Shown here: positions 9,056 to 18,747 of the stretch, piece by piece
Position numbering within the stretch: the stretch's first letter is position 1
Layout of the letters: each line of letters begins with the position of its first letter
From: Cernens ardua
Lineage (GTDB): Bacteria > Pseudomonadota > Gammaproteobacteria > Pseudomonadales > Halomonadaceae
Assembly (NCBI RefSeq): GCF_051251085.1
Contig: NZ_JBPCZH010000004.1
Span: 186,001 to 250,000, forward strand
Direction: 5' to 3'
DNA length: 64,000 nt
Notes under the pieces: generated by a model
What the model saw: the letters and a program-made list of their open reading frames with translations, nothing else
Database searches by the model: none
What the model was told of the DNA's origin: nothing
Program-made: the position numbers and the translations under genes

Positions 9056-9334
9056 ATGCGTAAACCCGAACTCGCAGCTGCCATCGCTGAAAAGTCTGAT
9101 CTGTCCAAGGAAAAGGCCGGTCAGGTTCTGAATGTGATTCTTGATGAAATCACTGCCAGTGTTGCCAAAGGGCAAGACGTTAGCCTTGTCGGATTTGGTT
9201 CCTTCACCGTTCGTGAGCGTGCTGCTCGTACGGGTAAAAACCCGCAAACTGGCGCAGAGCTCAAGATTCCTGCCAGCAAAAATGTTGCCTTCAAGGCAGG
9301 TAAAGGCCTGAAAGACGCCGTTTCCGGTAAATAA
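9056..9334 (+). CDS. hupB: histone-like DNA-binding protein HU
   Basis: Small nucleoid protein that bends and compacts DNA non-specifically. It is 92 residues long with the full HU fold: the N-terminal helices (MRKPELAAAIAEKSDLSKEKAG), GFGSFTVRERAARTGKNPQTG, and the DNA-contacting arm with the conserved P in ELKIPASKNVAFKAGKGLKDAV. The IHF-specific variants are absent, so HU is preferred. The start has a clear CAGGAG ribosome site. Monocistronic, with a strong terminator 20 bases after the stop. The choice of hupB over hupA is by resemblance only. Confidence 0.93.
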   Translation: MRKPELAAAIAEKSDLSKEKAGQVLNVILDEITASVAKGQDVSLVGFGSFTVRERAARTGKNPQTGAELKIPASKNVAFKAGKGLKDAVSGK

Positions 9335-9355
9335 AGCCCTTTCGGCACACTATCT

Positions 9356-9396
9356 CGATACCGGCTATTCGGTTTGGCCGGTATCGTTCGGTTTTC
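9356..9396 (+). terminator. rho-independent terminator after hup
   Basis: A perfect 10-base-pair stem (CGATACCGGC at 9356-9365, GCCGGTATCG at 9377-9386) is followed by a T-rich stretch. Confidence 0.85.
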
Positions 9397-9622
9397 TGCT
9401 GCGCTGATCATTTGCCCCGCTGTTTTCTCCCCCCTTTCGTTGTAATTTGCCTCCTCTTACTGTCTACGACTTTACTCATCCTTAATATTGGGCTTTTTCT
9501 ATCTATTCGATAGTGTCAATTTCAAGTTTTCCTCTGATGTATTGGTATCAAGCAGGGTAGAATGAGGATGTGATTCAATTCATGGCTACTCACTTGAAGC
9601 CCCAGACCGGAGAAAGATCCAC

Positions 9623-9958
9623 ATGTATATCGCAATGAATCGTTTCAAGGTACGTCCTGATGCAACCGATGCGTTCGAGAAACGTTGGCTGGATCGTGAA
9701 ACCCACCTGGAAACCCTGCCGGGATTCGTTGAATTCAATTTACTGCGTGGGCCAGAGCAAGAAGATCACGTTCTCTATGCCTCACATACCATTTGGCGCA
9801 GTAAAGAAGATTTTGTGCAATGGACAAAATCAGAGGCATTCCGTGCAGCGCATGCCAACGCAGGGCAGGCAAAACGTGAAGAGATCTATCTTGGCCCTCC
9901 CGTATTCGAAGGGTTTGAGTCTCTTCAAGCGGTGGTTGCAGACAAGAAAAGTGATTGA
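9623..9958 (+). CDS. IsdG/HmoB-like haem-degrading monooxygenase (ABM family)
   Basis: A 111-residue protein of the antibiotic-biosynthesis-monooxygenase ferredoxin-like fold. It carries an Asn-Trp-His set at N6, W67 and H77 (MNRF, FVQW, AAHAN), the positions and spacing of the catalytic triad of IsdG-type non-canonical haem oxygenases (N7/W67/H77 in IsdG). That family opens haem to release iron without cytochrome P450 reductase, so a role in haem iron release or haem turnover is likely. The start codon follows GGAGAAAGATCC. No haem transporter and no clear Fur site lie nearby, and the gene stands alone. A general ABM-family protein remains possible. Confidence 0.72.
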   Translation: MYIAMNRFKVRPDATDAFEKRWLDRETHLETLPGFVEFNLLRGPEQEDHVLYASHTIWRSKEDFVQWTKSEAFRAAHANAGQAKREEIYLGPPVFEGFESLQAVVADKKSD

Positions 9959-10307
9959 TTCTTCCTGCAAAATGGCTGGAAGATAAATAGTCAAGAAGCC
10001 ATATCACTTTGCGGTACAAGCCAAACAGAATGGAATGGCTGGACGGCCCTCTATCAGCGCTTTATGCTGAAGGTGAGTATCACTGCCTGTTTTCGGGTTA
10101 TGTCGATGTATCAGTCTTTTACAGATGAATACCGATGTGCTTCCTCACCGTTCATTAAGATCCAACTGGTTGGTAAGCGTTGTTTTTGATGAACAGAAAG
10201 TGATATGTAAATGAGTGAATTGCTGCGTGGCAGGTCATAAAGTAGGGGGGTGATAGCGTCAAAAACCCTATATTTTTAGTGGAAAGCGATACGATAAGGA
10301 TTCGTGG
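9959..10307. other. intergenic region
   Basis: 349 bases between the haem oxygenase-like gene and the glyoxalase-like gene. I see no gene, repeat or clear terminator in it. Confidence 0.5.
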
Positions 10308-11192
10308 ATGGGTTTTGGCATTGATCACCCCATGATAGCGGTGAAGGATCTCGACTCTGCATTAAAGCAAGTGTTGGCGTTGGGGTTTGTACATAATCAG
10401 CGACAAAGTCACCCTTGGGGAACGGATAACTATCTGCTGCTTTTTCCCGATACTTTTATTGAAATCATTACGATTGCCCGCCCGGAACAAACCAGCTATT
10501 CGGATGCCAATGGTTTTCGATTTGCTCGCGCTATAGAAGCTCGCTTGAGATATGGTGATGGTGTTGCCATGTTGGCACTTGATTCACAGTGCATGGCACA
10601 TGATCATGCGCTGGTTGAAGCCAGAGGTTTCGCCCCCTGGGAGCCTATCGAGTTCAAGCGAATGTCGCACAGCCGGCAAGGCTCCGTTGAAATGAGCGTT
10701 GTTCTTGATATTCTACATGACCCTTCACAGCCATTTCTTACCCAATTTCTTTGTCATTATCCGCACCCTGAATTGCTTCGTCGTGATCCTTCTGATGAAT
10801 ACCATCCCAATCAGGTCTCACGCCTCAAGGCCATGTGGTATATCAGTGATAATATCCAGCGTGATTTCGAATATTATCGGCTTATCCATGGGGCGGCCAA
10901 TATCTTTTCTGTAAATGGCGGATACCGTGTGGCAACTCCCAAAGGCGATATCTGGCTGCTTTCCCCGTCCTCCCTGAAAGAACACATCCCTGATTTGGAA
11001 AATGTCGCTGAAGCGCCTTCCCGTGCGGTGGCCATCAGTTTGGAAACCATGGACCTGAACGCCGCTATCGCCCACTGGGAAAGGAACAATGTACCCTACA
11101 TGAGGATCAATGAGCATATAGCAGATATCCCTGCCAGCGTTTTGGGAGGCACCGTTTTACGCTTTGAGCAGTGCGAAGACTGTCTTCTTTGA
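10308..11192 (+). CDS. glyoxalase-like (VOC superfamily) protein of unknown substrate
   Basis: A 294-residue protein whose N-terminus (GIDHPMIAVKDLDSALKQVLALGF) has the beta-alpha-beta start of vicinal-oxygen-chelate proteins and resembles the Glyoxalase_3/glyoxalase-like group. The N-terminal module (about 1-130) holds the likely metal ligand H7 and the FIEIITI strand. The C-terminal half (about 160-294) looks like a second, diverged copy. Members are metal-dependent lyases, dioxygenases or metal-independent binders; the substrate cannot be read from sequence. The ATG has an AAGGA ribosome site. It stands alone and nothing nearby points to a pathway. Confidence 0.7.
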   Translation: MGFGIDHPMIAVKDLDSALKQVLALGFVHNQRQSHPWGTDNYLLLFPDTFIEIITIARPEQTSYSDANGFRFARAIEARLRYGDGVAMLALDSQCMAHDHALVEARGFAPWEPIEFKRMSHSRQGSVEMSVVLDILHDPSQPFLTQFLCHYPHPELLRRDPSDEYHPNQVSRLKAMWYISDNIQRDFEYYRLIHGAANIFSVNGGYRVATPKGDIWLLSPSSLKEHIPDLENVAEAPSRAVAISLETMDLNAAIAHWERNNVPYMRINEHIADIPASVLGGTVLRFEQCEDCLL

Positions 11193-11421
11193 GAAATGAA
11201 AAGAATAGTTGAGACTTTTTAAGAGCCGTCGGGAACTCAGCCGATCAGCCATGGCCCCCTGTAATGTAACTTTCAGTACTTGTGACTTATAACGTGACGT
11301 TTGGCTTTTTAAAGGCTTGGAGACGAAAAAACATAAAATATCAAATATACGCCTTACGGAAATATCCAAAGCGGCCATGAAATGGCGGGGCTTTATAGAG
11401 AATAGGGCTTTTTTTTATTGG

Positions 11422-13512
11422 TTACACAGTGGCATAACGTCCGGTTTCTTCGCCTAACCACCGGCGTATCAATGGGACAGCGACCTCTGGATGAGTCTCC
11501 ATTAACTCTCCCCCCAATCGATGGACGGGCTCAAGTAACGGGCGATCCCTCACCATATCGGCAATCTTCATGCCCAGCAGCCCTGTTTGGCGTGTTCCCA
11601 GCACTTCACCGGGGCCCCGCAGCTCAAGGTCACGTTCTGCAATCCTGAAACCATCATTGGTTTCTCGCATTACAGCGAGCCGTTCGCGTGAATGATCCGA
11701 TAATGGTGCGGCATAGAGCAGTACACAATAGCTGTCTGTACTTCCTCGGCCTACACGCCCTCGCAGCTGATGTAGTTGGGCCAAGCCAAGGCGCTCCGGA
11801 TTCTCGATCACCATCAGGCTGGCATTGGGAACATCCACGCCCACCTCTATCACAGTAGTGGCGACAAGAAGATCGATATCACCTTCCTTGAAGGCCTGCA
11901 TTACCGTGCTTTTTTCCTGTGCTTTCATCCGCCCATGGACCAATCCAATGGTGAATTCAGGTAACGCTTCCGATAGCAGAGCGTAAGTATCTTCTGCGGC
12001 CTGGCTTTCGAGAACCTCCGACTCTTCAATCAATGTACAAACCCAATAGGCCTGACGCCCCTCTTCACAAGCATTACGAATCCGCTCAATAACCTCTTGC
12101 CGCCGATTGTTGGCGACTGCCACGGTTTTGATTGGCGTACGCCCGGGGGGTAATTCATCAATCACGGAAAGATCCAGATCCGCGTAGGCGCTCATGGCCA
12201 ACGTACGGGGAATGGGGGTTGCTGTCATGACCAACTGGTGCGGTGTAATACCGCTTGCTTCCCCTTTTTCCCGAAGAGCAAGCCGCTGATGAACACCAAA
12301 GCGGTGCTGCTCATCAATAATGGCGAGTCCCAAGCGATGAAACTGAACATCCGGTTGAAACAGTGCATGCGTTCCCACAATGACATTTGCTGTGCCATCG
12401 GCAATGTTGGCTTTGGCATCCAACCGAGCCTTGCCCTTTAATTTGCCAGCCAGCCATGCGACTTCGATTCCCAAGGGGGTGAACCAGCTCTTGAAACTAT
12501 TGTAATGTTGTTCAGCCAATAGCTCTGTAGGTGCCATGATGGCGGCCTGATAACCACTGCCTACGGCTCTGAGGGCAGCGGCGGCCGCCACTACCGTCTT
12601 ACCCGAGCCGACATCGCCCTGAACCAGCCGAAGCATGGGTGACTGGCATTCGATATCCCGATCAATTTCGTTCAATACGCGGCGTTGTGCACCTGTCAGC
12701 GCGAACGGTAATAACGTCAGGAATCGTGTTCGCAGGGATTCTCCTCCTGTCAGGGCGGGTGCATCATCGCTCTGAATCTGAACACGAATTTGGCGAAGGC
12801 TCAGCTGGTGAGCGAGCAGCTCCTCGAATGCCAACCGTTGTTGCGCAGGGTGTGTGCCACCAGCCAATGATTCCAAAGAGGCTTCGGGTGCAGGGTGGTG
12901 AAGTTCACGGATGGCATCGTGCAGATGAATCAAATGAAAGCGGGAGCGAAGTGTTTCAGGCAACCATTCCGGTAATGCATCCGGATGTTGCTGAAAACGC
13001 TGGTAGGCCTGTTCTACCAGTCCACGTAAACGTTGCTGTGTGAGCCCTTCAGTAGTGGGATAAATGGGCGTTAAATGTGCCTCATTGCTGGAATCATCAT
13101 CATGACCGCCCTTGAGAAGCTGATACTCGGGATGATAGACCTCTAACCCAGTACTCCCTGCCCGTGCTTCACCAAAAAGGCGTACCTGAACACCCGGTGT
13201 GAATTGCCGTGCTTGCGCAGGTGCAAAGTGGTAAAAGCGAAGCGATAAAATACCTGTTGTGTCTTTCAGGCGAACCAGCAGGCTGCGCCGACGCCCCTGG
13301 ATAACATTCGAGGCTGTCACCACACCTTCCACTACCGCTTCCTGCCCTGCTCGCAATTCACCTATCGGCGTAATACGTGTTCTGTCCTGATAGCGTAATG
13401 GCAGATGGAACAACAGATCAGCAATAGAGTGAATACCCAGTCGAGCCAGCTTCACTGCCATGGCATCTCCTACACCTGCCAACTCGGTAACGGAGTGATC
13501 CAGCGGGCTCAT
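11422..13512 (-). CDS. recG: ATP-dependent DNA helicase RecG
   Basis: Branch-migrating helicase that remodels stalled forks, R-loops and Holliday junctions. The N-terminal wedge domain begins with LAGVGDAMAVKLARLGIHS..DLLFHLPLRYQDRT. Helicase motifs are all present: GDVGSGKT (Walker A), DEQHRFG (DEAH-like), TATPIPRTLA, LVATTVIEVGVDVPNA and QLRGRVGRG. About 696 residues, normal for the family. I chose the ATG at 13512; an in-frame GTG 18 bases upstream (13530) is also possible because both ribosome sites are weak. It follows the oxyR stop closely on the same strand, an arrangement known in pseudomonads, so the two are probably cotranscribed. Confidence 0.96.
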   Translation of the reverse strand: MSPLDHSVTELAGVGDAMAVKLARLGIHSIADLLFHLPLRYQDRTRITPIGELRAGQEAVVEGVVTASNVIQGRRRSLLVRLKDTTGILSLRFYHFAPAQARQFTPGVQVRLFGEARAGSTGLEVYHPEYQLLKGGHDDDSSNEAHLTPIYPTTEGLTQQRLRGLVEQAYQRFQQHPDALPEWLPETLRSRFHLIHLHDAIRELHHPAPEASLESLAGGTHPAQQRLAFEELLAHQLSLRQIRVQIQSDDAPALTGGESLRTRFLTLLPFALTGAQRRVLNEIDRDIECQSPMLRLVQGDVGSGKTVVAAAAALRAVGSGYQAAIMAPTELLAEQHYNSFKSWFTPLGIEVAWLAGKLKGKARLDAKANIADGTANVIVGTHALFQPDVQFHRLGLAIIDEQHRFGVHQRLALREKGEASGITPHQLVMTATPIPRTLAMSAYADLDLSVIDELPPGRTPIKTVAVANNRRQEVIERIRNACEEGRQAYWVCTLIEESEVLESQAAEDTYALLSEALPEFTIGLVHGRMKAQEKSTVMQAFKEGDIDLLVATTVIEVGVDVPNASLMVIENPERLGLAQLHQLRGRVGRGSTDSYCVLLYAAPLSDHSRERLAVMRETNDGFRIAERDLELRGPGEVLGTRQTGLLGMKIADMVRDRPLLEPVHRLGGELMETHPEVAVPLIRRWLGEETGRYATV

Positions 13513-13549
13513 ATAGGCGTTATCTCTCACTCTTGTCCAATCAGTGTCC

Positions 13550-14518
13550 TCAAACGGTTGAAGACGACGTCGTATGTTCAGGTGTTTGCTGTGCTTCGGT
13601 GCCCGATTTATCCAAATGCATACTGGCTGGATTAATCGCGCTGGTCAGTGCATCTATGGCTTTGGGGCGAGGGAAACTGGCCCGCCAGGCGATGGCGACT
13701 GAGCGTGAAGGCTGCGGCGATGTGAAGGGGCGAGAGTCGATCATCCCTTCCTCATAGTAATTCAGGCCCGTCGCAGAACGAGGGAGAACCGTGATACCCA
13801 ACCCGGAGGCCACCATATGGCGAATGGTCTCCAGTGAACCGCCTTCAGCCATTAATCCATTATTCGGATTGTTGACACGCGCATCCAATGCCGGGCAGGC
13901 TTCAAGTATCTGATCACGGAAGCAATGACCTTCACCCAGCAGTAGCAGACGCTCATCTGCCAGCCACTCCTTGCTAATCTCTTTTTCAGCAAGCCAGGGG
14001 TGGCCTTTCGGCAGAATGACCTCGAAGGGTTCTTCGTAAATGACCTTAGTCAAAACATCCGGTTCGGTGAAGGGTAGCGCCACGATAATGACATCGAGTT
14101 CACCTGAACGAAGCTTGCGTCGTAGATCACCTGTCAGCCCTTCCTCGATATACAAAGGCATTTGGGGTGCGGTTTTGGCGAGCTCAGGCACCAAGTGAGG
14201 GAATAGATAAGGCCCAATGGTATAGATAGCGCCAATGCGCAGAGGGCTTGAAAGCTGGTCTTTTCCTTCACTGGCCAATTCCTTGATAACATTGGCCTGT
14301 TCGAGTACTCGCGTAGCCTGACCAATGATACGCTCCCCCATCGGGGTGACCTGGACTGTCGATTTGCTACGCTCGAAGAGCGCAATACCCAACTCTTCCT
14401 CGAGTTTTTTTACGGCGACAGAGAGTGTTGGCTGCGAAACGAAGCAACGTTCTGCGGCACGTCCGAAATGACGTTCTTGCGAAAGCGTCACGATGTAGCG
14501 AAGTTCTGTTAAAGTCAT
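13550..14518 (-). CDS. oxyR: hydrogen peroxide sensor/activator OxyR
   Basis: LysR-type regulator that activates peroxide defence genes when H2O2 forms an intramolecular disulfide. The N-terminal winged helix (LRYIVTLSQERHFGRAAERCFVSQPTLS) is intact. The redox pair is visible at C199 (GEGHCFRDQ) and C208 (ACPAL), the same numbers as in E. coli OxyR. The C-terminal tail after residue 300 is longer and Ser/Thr-rich. The ATG has an AAGGGATCC ribosome site. No katG, katA or ahpC lies in this window; recG follows in the same direction. Divergent from the epimerase gene at 14673. Confidence 0.96.
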   Translation of the reverse strand: MTLTELRYIVTLSQERHFGRAAERCFVSQPTLSVAVKKLEEELGIALFERSKSTVQVTPMGERIIGQATRVLEQANVIKELASEGKDQLSSPLRIGAIYTIGPYLFPHLVPELAKTAPQMPLYIEEGLTGDLRRKLRSGELDVIIVALPFTEPDVLTKVIYEEPFEVILPKGHPWLAEKEISKEWLADERLLLLGEGHCFRDQILEACPALDARVNNPNNGLMAEGGSLETIRHMVASGLGITVLPRSATGLNYYEEGMIDSRPFTSPQPSRSVAIAWRASFPRPKAIDALTSAINPASMHLDKSGTEAQQTPEHTTSSSTV

Positions 14519-14672
14519 GGATCCCTTCCATCATGCACCACGCAGGGTGCCGCGGCAGGTTCAGCGACAGTTCTTTAACGACAGTCTTTTTGAAACCGGC
14601 CACTTATGAGTGTATTGCTAGCCATTGGTTAGAGCCAAATCGACGATAATTTATTACCCGGGAGTTGCACAG

Positions 14673-15536
14673 ATGAATAGCTCGATCCTGATCGTAGGCT
14701 GTGGATATGTAGGTACTGAGCTGGGCATCCGTCTGGTGAACCAGGGGCATCGTGTATGGGGAGCTCGTCGTTCCCCCCAGGGATTGCCCGATAGTATAGA
14801 GCCTGTAGCGCTTGATATCACAGACCCAGTATCGCTCTTATCCCTACCGGATGTCGATGTCCTAGTATACGCTATCAGTGCAGATAAATTCGACGAATCT
14901 GCCTATCAAACTGCCTACGTCGATGGTCTGAATACAGTTCTGTCCCATTATGAACAACGTGCTCATTCACCACGTCATGTCTTTTTTGTCTCATCAACGG
15001 CGGTATATAACCAATCCGAGGGAGAGATTGTGGATGAAGACAGCCCGACAGAGCCGACCTCGTTTTCAGGCGCATTGATGCTGCAGGCGGAACAGCGCTT
15101 GCTGAATAGCTCCTTGCAGGGCAGTGTCCTTCGATTATCGGGTATTTATGGCCCTGGCCGAGAGCGATTGATCAATCAGGTAGAAGAGGGGCATGTTGCA
15201 CCACCCGACCCTGAAGTGCTGACTAACCGTATTCACCGGAATGATGCAGCGGGCACACTGGCCTTTCTGATTCAGCGAGTCCTTTCCGGCGCATCATTGG
15301 CGCCCGTTTATTTGGGTACGGATTGTGATCCGGCCTCCTTGCATGAGGTGACCCAATGGTTGGCGGATCGTTTGGGGGTAACACCGCAGGCAACGATGGA
15401 AAGATCAGCCCGCCGTCGTTCCAACAAGCGGTGTTCCAACGCACGTTTGTTATCGGAAGGATATAGGTTTCAGTTTCCCGATTTCAAAGCAGGCTATGAG
15501 CAGGTGTTGGAGGAAAGGGCATCTTCAACACGGTGA
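14673..15536 (+). CDS. NAD(P)-binding SDR/epimerase family protein (YeeZ-like)
   Basis: Extended short-chain dehydrogenase fold with an N-terminal dinucleotide site ILIVGCGYVGTELGIRL, which is GxGxxG. Residue chemistry of the YeeZ-type group is visible: FFVSSTAVYNQSEG, then SGIYGPGRERL. The catalytic Tyr of the usual YxxxK is not in its classical setting, so this may be an atypical or non-redox member. The ATG at 14673 (287 residues) is chosen for its GGGAG ribosome site and because the Rossmann motif should begin within a few residues; an upstream start at 14625 adds a non-homologous leader. Divergent from oxyR; the substrate is unknown. Confidence 0.8.
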   Translation: MNSSILIVGCGYVGTELGIRLVNQGHRVWGARRSPQGLPDSIEPVALDITDPVSLLSLPDVDVLVYAISADKFDESAYQTAYVDGLNTVLSHYEQRAHSPRHVFFVSSTAVYNQSEGEIVDEDSPTEPTSFSGALMLQAEQRLLNSSLQGSVLRLSGIYGPGRERLINQVEEGHVAPPDPEVLTNRIHRNDAAGTLAFLIQRVLSGASLAPVYLGTDCDPASLHEVTQWLADRLGVTPQATMERSARRRSNKRCSNARLLSEGYRFQFPDFKAGYEQVLEERASSTR

Positions 15537-15559
15537 GCTGAAGGATTGGATATGAATAT

Positions 15560-15593
15560 AAAAGCGCTGCCAAAGGGGCTCGGCAGCGCTTTT
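15560..15593. terminator. bidirectional terminator between the epimerase gene and ridA
   Basis: A perfect 11-base-pair stem (AAAGCGCTGCC at 15561-15571 and GGCAGCGCTTT at 15582-15592) is flanked by A and T runs, and lies between two converging genes. Confidence 0.85.
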
Positions 15594-15616
15594 CAGACTG
15601 ACTTTGAAAGCAGTAC

Positions 15617-16006
15617 TTAGTCACCAATGACCATCACGCCTTCTGCTTCTACCAGACTTCCCTTGGGAAGCTCTGAGATACCCACAGCAGCGCGTGCAGG
15701 GAAGGGTTCGGAAAAGAATTCCTGCATGACCGTGTTGACCTTGCCGAAGTTGCTCAGGTCCGTCATGTAGATATTCAATTTGACGATCTCGCTCAATGAG
15801 CCGCCCGCCGCTTTACATACCTGTTCCAGATTCGTGAATACCTGACGCGCTTGTGCTTCTACGTCACCTTCCACCAATTCCATTGTAGCGGGATCAAGCG
15901 GAATCTGGCCTGAAAGATAAACAGTATTACCTGCTTTTACTGCCTGAGAGTAGGGCCCAATGGCTGCAGGCGCCTTTTCCGTGTGAATAACAGAACGATT
16001 GCTCAT
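15617..16006 (-). CDS. ridA: 2-iminobutanoate/2-iminopropanoate deaminase RidA
   Basis: RidA/YjgF/UK114 protein that hydrolyses reactive enamine/imine intermediates made by PLP enzymes such as threonine dehydratase. The 129-residue length and signature IVKLNIYMTDLSNFGKVNTVMQEFF..PARAAV(GI)..LP are typical, including the active-site Arg of PARAAV and the Glu of VEAEGV. Good ribosome site (AGAGGTG). It lies downstream of spoT on the same strand with a 158-base gap, the same neighbourhood seen in Pseudomonas. Confidence 0.95.
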   Translation of the reverse strand: MSNRSVIHTEKAPAAIGPYSQAVKAGNTVYLSGQIPLDPATMELVEGDVEAQARQVFTNLEQVCKAAGGSLSEIVKLNIYMTDLSNFGKVNTVMQEFFSEPFPARAAVGISELPKGSLVEAEGVMVIGD

Positions 16007-16164
16007 GAAACACCTCTACTATTTGTCACCATGTGACTGTCATTGTATGACGCTATGTAATGGAACATGTGTCAATGCGTACAAAATTCGATGGTTTTCA
16101 CGAAACGTGAAGGAATCCATTATCTTTTTTATGAAAGAGATTTTATACGCATGGGTAAATGTCA

Positions 16165-18297
16165 TTATTGCTGAATAACGCGAGTGACATGCTCCAACGA
16201 TTGTAAATTACGCAAGCGCTTGATAATACGGGCCAGGTGAATACGGTCCTGTACCAACAGGATCAGGCGGATGACAACCAGCCGCTCATCGTGTTCACAG
16301 CGGCGTATACTCTCGATATCGGCGCCGGCATCATCGGCGAGCTCACTGATGTTGGCGATCAGATGAGGGTGTCGGCCGATGGTAATTTCCAGCTCTGAGG
16401 GGAATAATACGTGCCCAGGCATATCGGCCCACTCTATTTCCACACATTGATTCGGTGAAGTGAGCAATTGGATGGCATTGGGACAAACTCTTCGATGTAC
16501 CCAAATACCTTCATTCGAGGTCAGGTGACCAATAACATGATCACCGGGAAGCGGATAGCAGCAACGTGCTGCACGGATCCCTTCTGTTTTTGGTCCGAAT
16601 TCGATGGAGAGAAGATTCGGCTTCGGAAGCAGAGCCAAATCGCCACCGGATTCAGGTTGTGCCAATTTACGCGCAATACTATAAGTAATATTACTGCCGG
16701 AACCGATGGCATGAAAAAGATCATCGACGGTTTCCAGATTGGCATCATGTAACACAGCCTCCATGATCCCCGGGGGCAGGTCGTCCAGATGAGTATTGAA
16801 ATCCGCCAATGCCTTGTTCAGTAGCTTTCGGCCAAGAAGGATGGAGTGACTGAGTTGCTGATGCTTGAGAAAGTGACGAATGGCAGAGCGCGCTTTGGCG
16901 GTGACAACAAAATTCAGCCAGTTCTGGTTTGGTGTGGCGCCGGGTGCGGTAATGATTTCGACGGTCTGACCGCTGCTCAGGGGCATGGACAATGACGCTA
17001 GATGTCGATTGATTCGACAGGCAATACAGCTGTTCCCTATATCCGTATGAACTGCGTAAGCAAAATCGACCGCGGTAGCATCGCGCGGCAGTTCCATGAT
17101 TTCCCCTTTTGGGGTGAATACGTAGGTATCATCAGGGAAAAGATCATTTTTGACATGCTCGAAAAACTCAAGCGAGCTACCCGCCTGACGTTGTATTTCC
17201 AAGAGGCCCTGCACCCACTCATGGGCGCGTTCGTGACTCGCGCCACCTTCTGCTACCTCGTCGGACTCTGCCTTGTACAGCCAATGTGCCGCAATGCCAT
17301 TGTTGGCTGTGGCTTCCATTGCACGCGTGCGTATTTGTACCTCTATAGGATAACCATCAACACCAAAGAGGGTGGTATGCAAACTTTGGTAACCGTTTGA
17401 CTTGGGGATGGCGATGTAATCCTTGAAGCGCCCGGGGACTGGCTTGTAAAGGCCATGTACCGCGCCAAGGATGCGATAACAGTCATCCACATGGTCAGTG
17501 ATAATCCGGAAACCGAAGACATCCATCAAATCATTGAAGGACTTGTGTTTGTCGCGCATTTTCCGGTAGATGGAAAGCAGGTGTTTTTGGCGTCCAACGA
17601 CGGTACCGGGTAACCCGGCATTATCCAGAGTTTCCTGCAGCGTATTCTGGATTTGCCGTATCAAAGAGCGGCGGTTACCTCGCGCACTGGCGACTGCACT
17701 TCGAATACGTTCCGAACGCATGGGATGGATGGCCTGAAACGCAAGGTCTTCCAACTCTACATGGATCGTATTAATACCCAGCCGATTCGCAATTCGGGCG
17801 TAAATATCGAGCGTTTCACGCGCAATTCGCCGCTTCTTGTCAGGTCGAAGCGAGCCCAGGGTACGCATGTTGTGCAGACGGTCGGCCAGCTTGACGATAA
17901 TGACACGGATATCCCGTGACATGGCCAGCACCATCTTTTGCAGGTTGTCTGCTTGTGCTACGGCCTTGTCTTCAAAGGCTATCTTGGCGAGCTTGGAGAC
18001 GCCATCGACCAAATTGGCCACTTCCCGCCCGAACTGCTCTTCCAATGCCTCACGGGTAACAGCGGTATCCTCGATGACATCATGCAGCATGGCTGCCATC
18101 AGACTTTGAGGATCCATGTGAAGGTTGGCGAGGATATTGGCGACAGCCAGGGGGTGGGAGACGTATGGTTCGCCCGAGCGGCGACGCTGACCATCATGGG
18201 CCTGTTCAGCATAGTAATAGGCACGTTTGACCTGACGGATTTCCTCTTCCTGAAGATATCCCTCTAAGCGGTCGGCCAAATCATCTATTGCAAACAT
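16165..18297 (-). CDS. spoT: bifunctional (p)ppGpp synthetase/hydrolase SpoT
   Basis: Stringent-response enzyme controlling ppGpp in response to carbon, iron, phosphate and fatty acid stress. Parts in order: HD hydrolase domain (HPLAVANIL, HDVIEDT, about residues 45-160), synthetase domain (GRQKHLLSIYRKMRDK, PKSNGYQSLHTT, about 220-350), TGS domain (VFTPKGEIMELP, about 390-450), a zinc-finger-like/helical segment with RCCYPLPGD, and a C-terminal ACT domain. Retention of HDVIEDT shows an active hydrolase, so SpoT rather than RelA. 710 residues. It follows rpoZ by 48 bases on the same strand; no strong ribosome site is seen before the ATG. Confidence 0.96.
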   Translation of the reverse strand: MFAIDDLADRLEGYLQEEEIRQVKRAYYYAEQAHDGQRRRSGEPYVSHPLAVANILANLHMDPQSLMAAMLHDVIEDTAVTREALEEQFGREVANLVDGVSKLAKIAFEDKAVAQADNLQKMVLAMSRDIRVIIVKLADRLHNMRTLGSLRPDKKRRIARETLDIYARIANRLGINTIHVELEDLAFQAIHPMRSERIRSAVASARGNRRSLIRQIQNTLQETLDNAGLPGTVVGRQKHLLSIYRKMRDKHKSFNDLMDVFGFRIITDHVDDCYRILGAVHGLYKPVPGRFKDYIAIPKSNGYQSLHTTLFGVDGYPIEVQIRTRAMEATANNGIAAHWLYKAESDEVAEGGASHERAHEWVQGLLEIQRQAGSSLEFFEHVKNDLFPDDTYVFTPKGEIMELPRDATAVDFAYAVHTDIGNSCIACRINRHLASLSMPLSSGQTVEIITAPGATPNQNWLNFVVTAKARSAIRHFLKHQQLSHSILLGRKLLNKALADFNTHLDDLPPGIMEAVLHDANLETVDDLFHAIGSGSNITYSIARKLAQPESGGDLALLPKPNLLSIEFGPKTEGIRAARCCYPLPGDHVIGHLTSNEGIWVHRRVCPNAIQLLTSPNQCVEIEWADMPGHVLFPSELEITIGRHPHLIANISELADDAGADIESIRRCEHDERLVVIRLILLVQDRIHLARIIKRLRNLQSLEHVTRVIQQ

Positions 18298-18345
18298 GAA
18301 GCAAGCAAAGTCTGAGCCCGGATGGCTCCGAGCCCATCGATATTA

Positions 18346-18603
18346 TCAAATATCGTATTCGGGTTGCGGTTCAGGGCGAACACGCGGTGCCGGTGCTTCA
18401 ACGGGCTCGTCCAGTACACTGGAGGTTACCATACCTGCAGCGACTTCACGCAGCGCCAGTACGGTCGCCTTGTCGTTTTCCCAGGGAAGGTCGGAAGTAC
18501 GGGAACCGCGGGCAAGCTGGCGCGCACGGCGGCTGGCAATCAGTACGAGCTGAAAGCGGTTATCTACATTTTCAAGACAGTCTTCAACTGTTACTCGTGC
18601 CAT
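18346..18603 (-). CDS. rpoZ: RNA polymerase omega subunit
   Basis: Small subunit that wraps the beta-prime C-terminus and helps polymerase assembly and ppGpp response. The 85 residues start MARVTVEDCLENVDNRFQLV, followed by ASRRARQLA, as in the family. The ATG at 18603 has a clear AGGTGAT ribosome site; an in-frame GTG at 18612 would add three residues and is rejected. The C-terminal 30 residues are Pro-rich and acidic, as in pseudomonad omegas. It lies between gmk and spoT, the classical order. Confidence 0.96.
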   Translation of the reverse strand: MARVTVEDCLENVDNRFQLVLIASRRARQLARGSRTSDLPWENDKATVLALREVAAGMVTSSVLDEPVEAPAPRVRPEPQPEYDI

Positions 18604-18747
18604 GGATATCACCTGCTATGAGCTGAATAAATGAATAAGGGCTTTCCTTGAGCGCTATTACAGGGCTGGAAAGCATGATCCAGGGTTGCATAACACCCTA
18701 CTTTAGGCGGAAGTTCGCCATAAATCAAAAGGAGGGTGAGTCTACTC

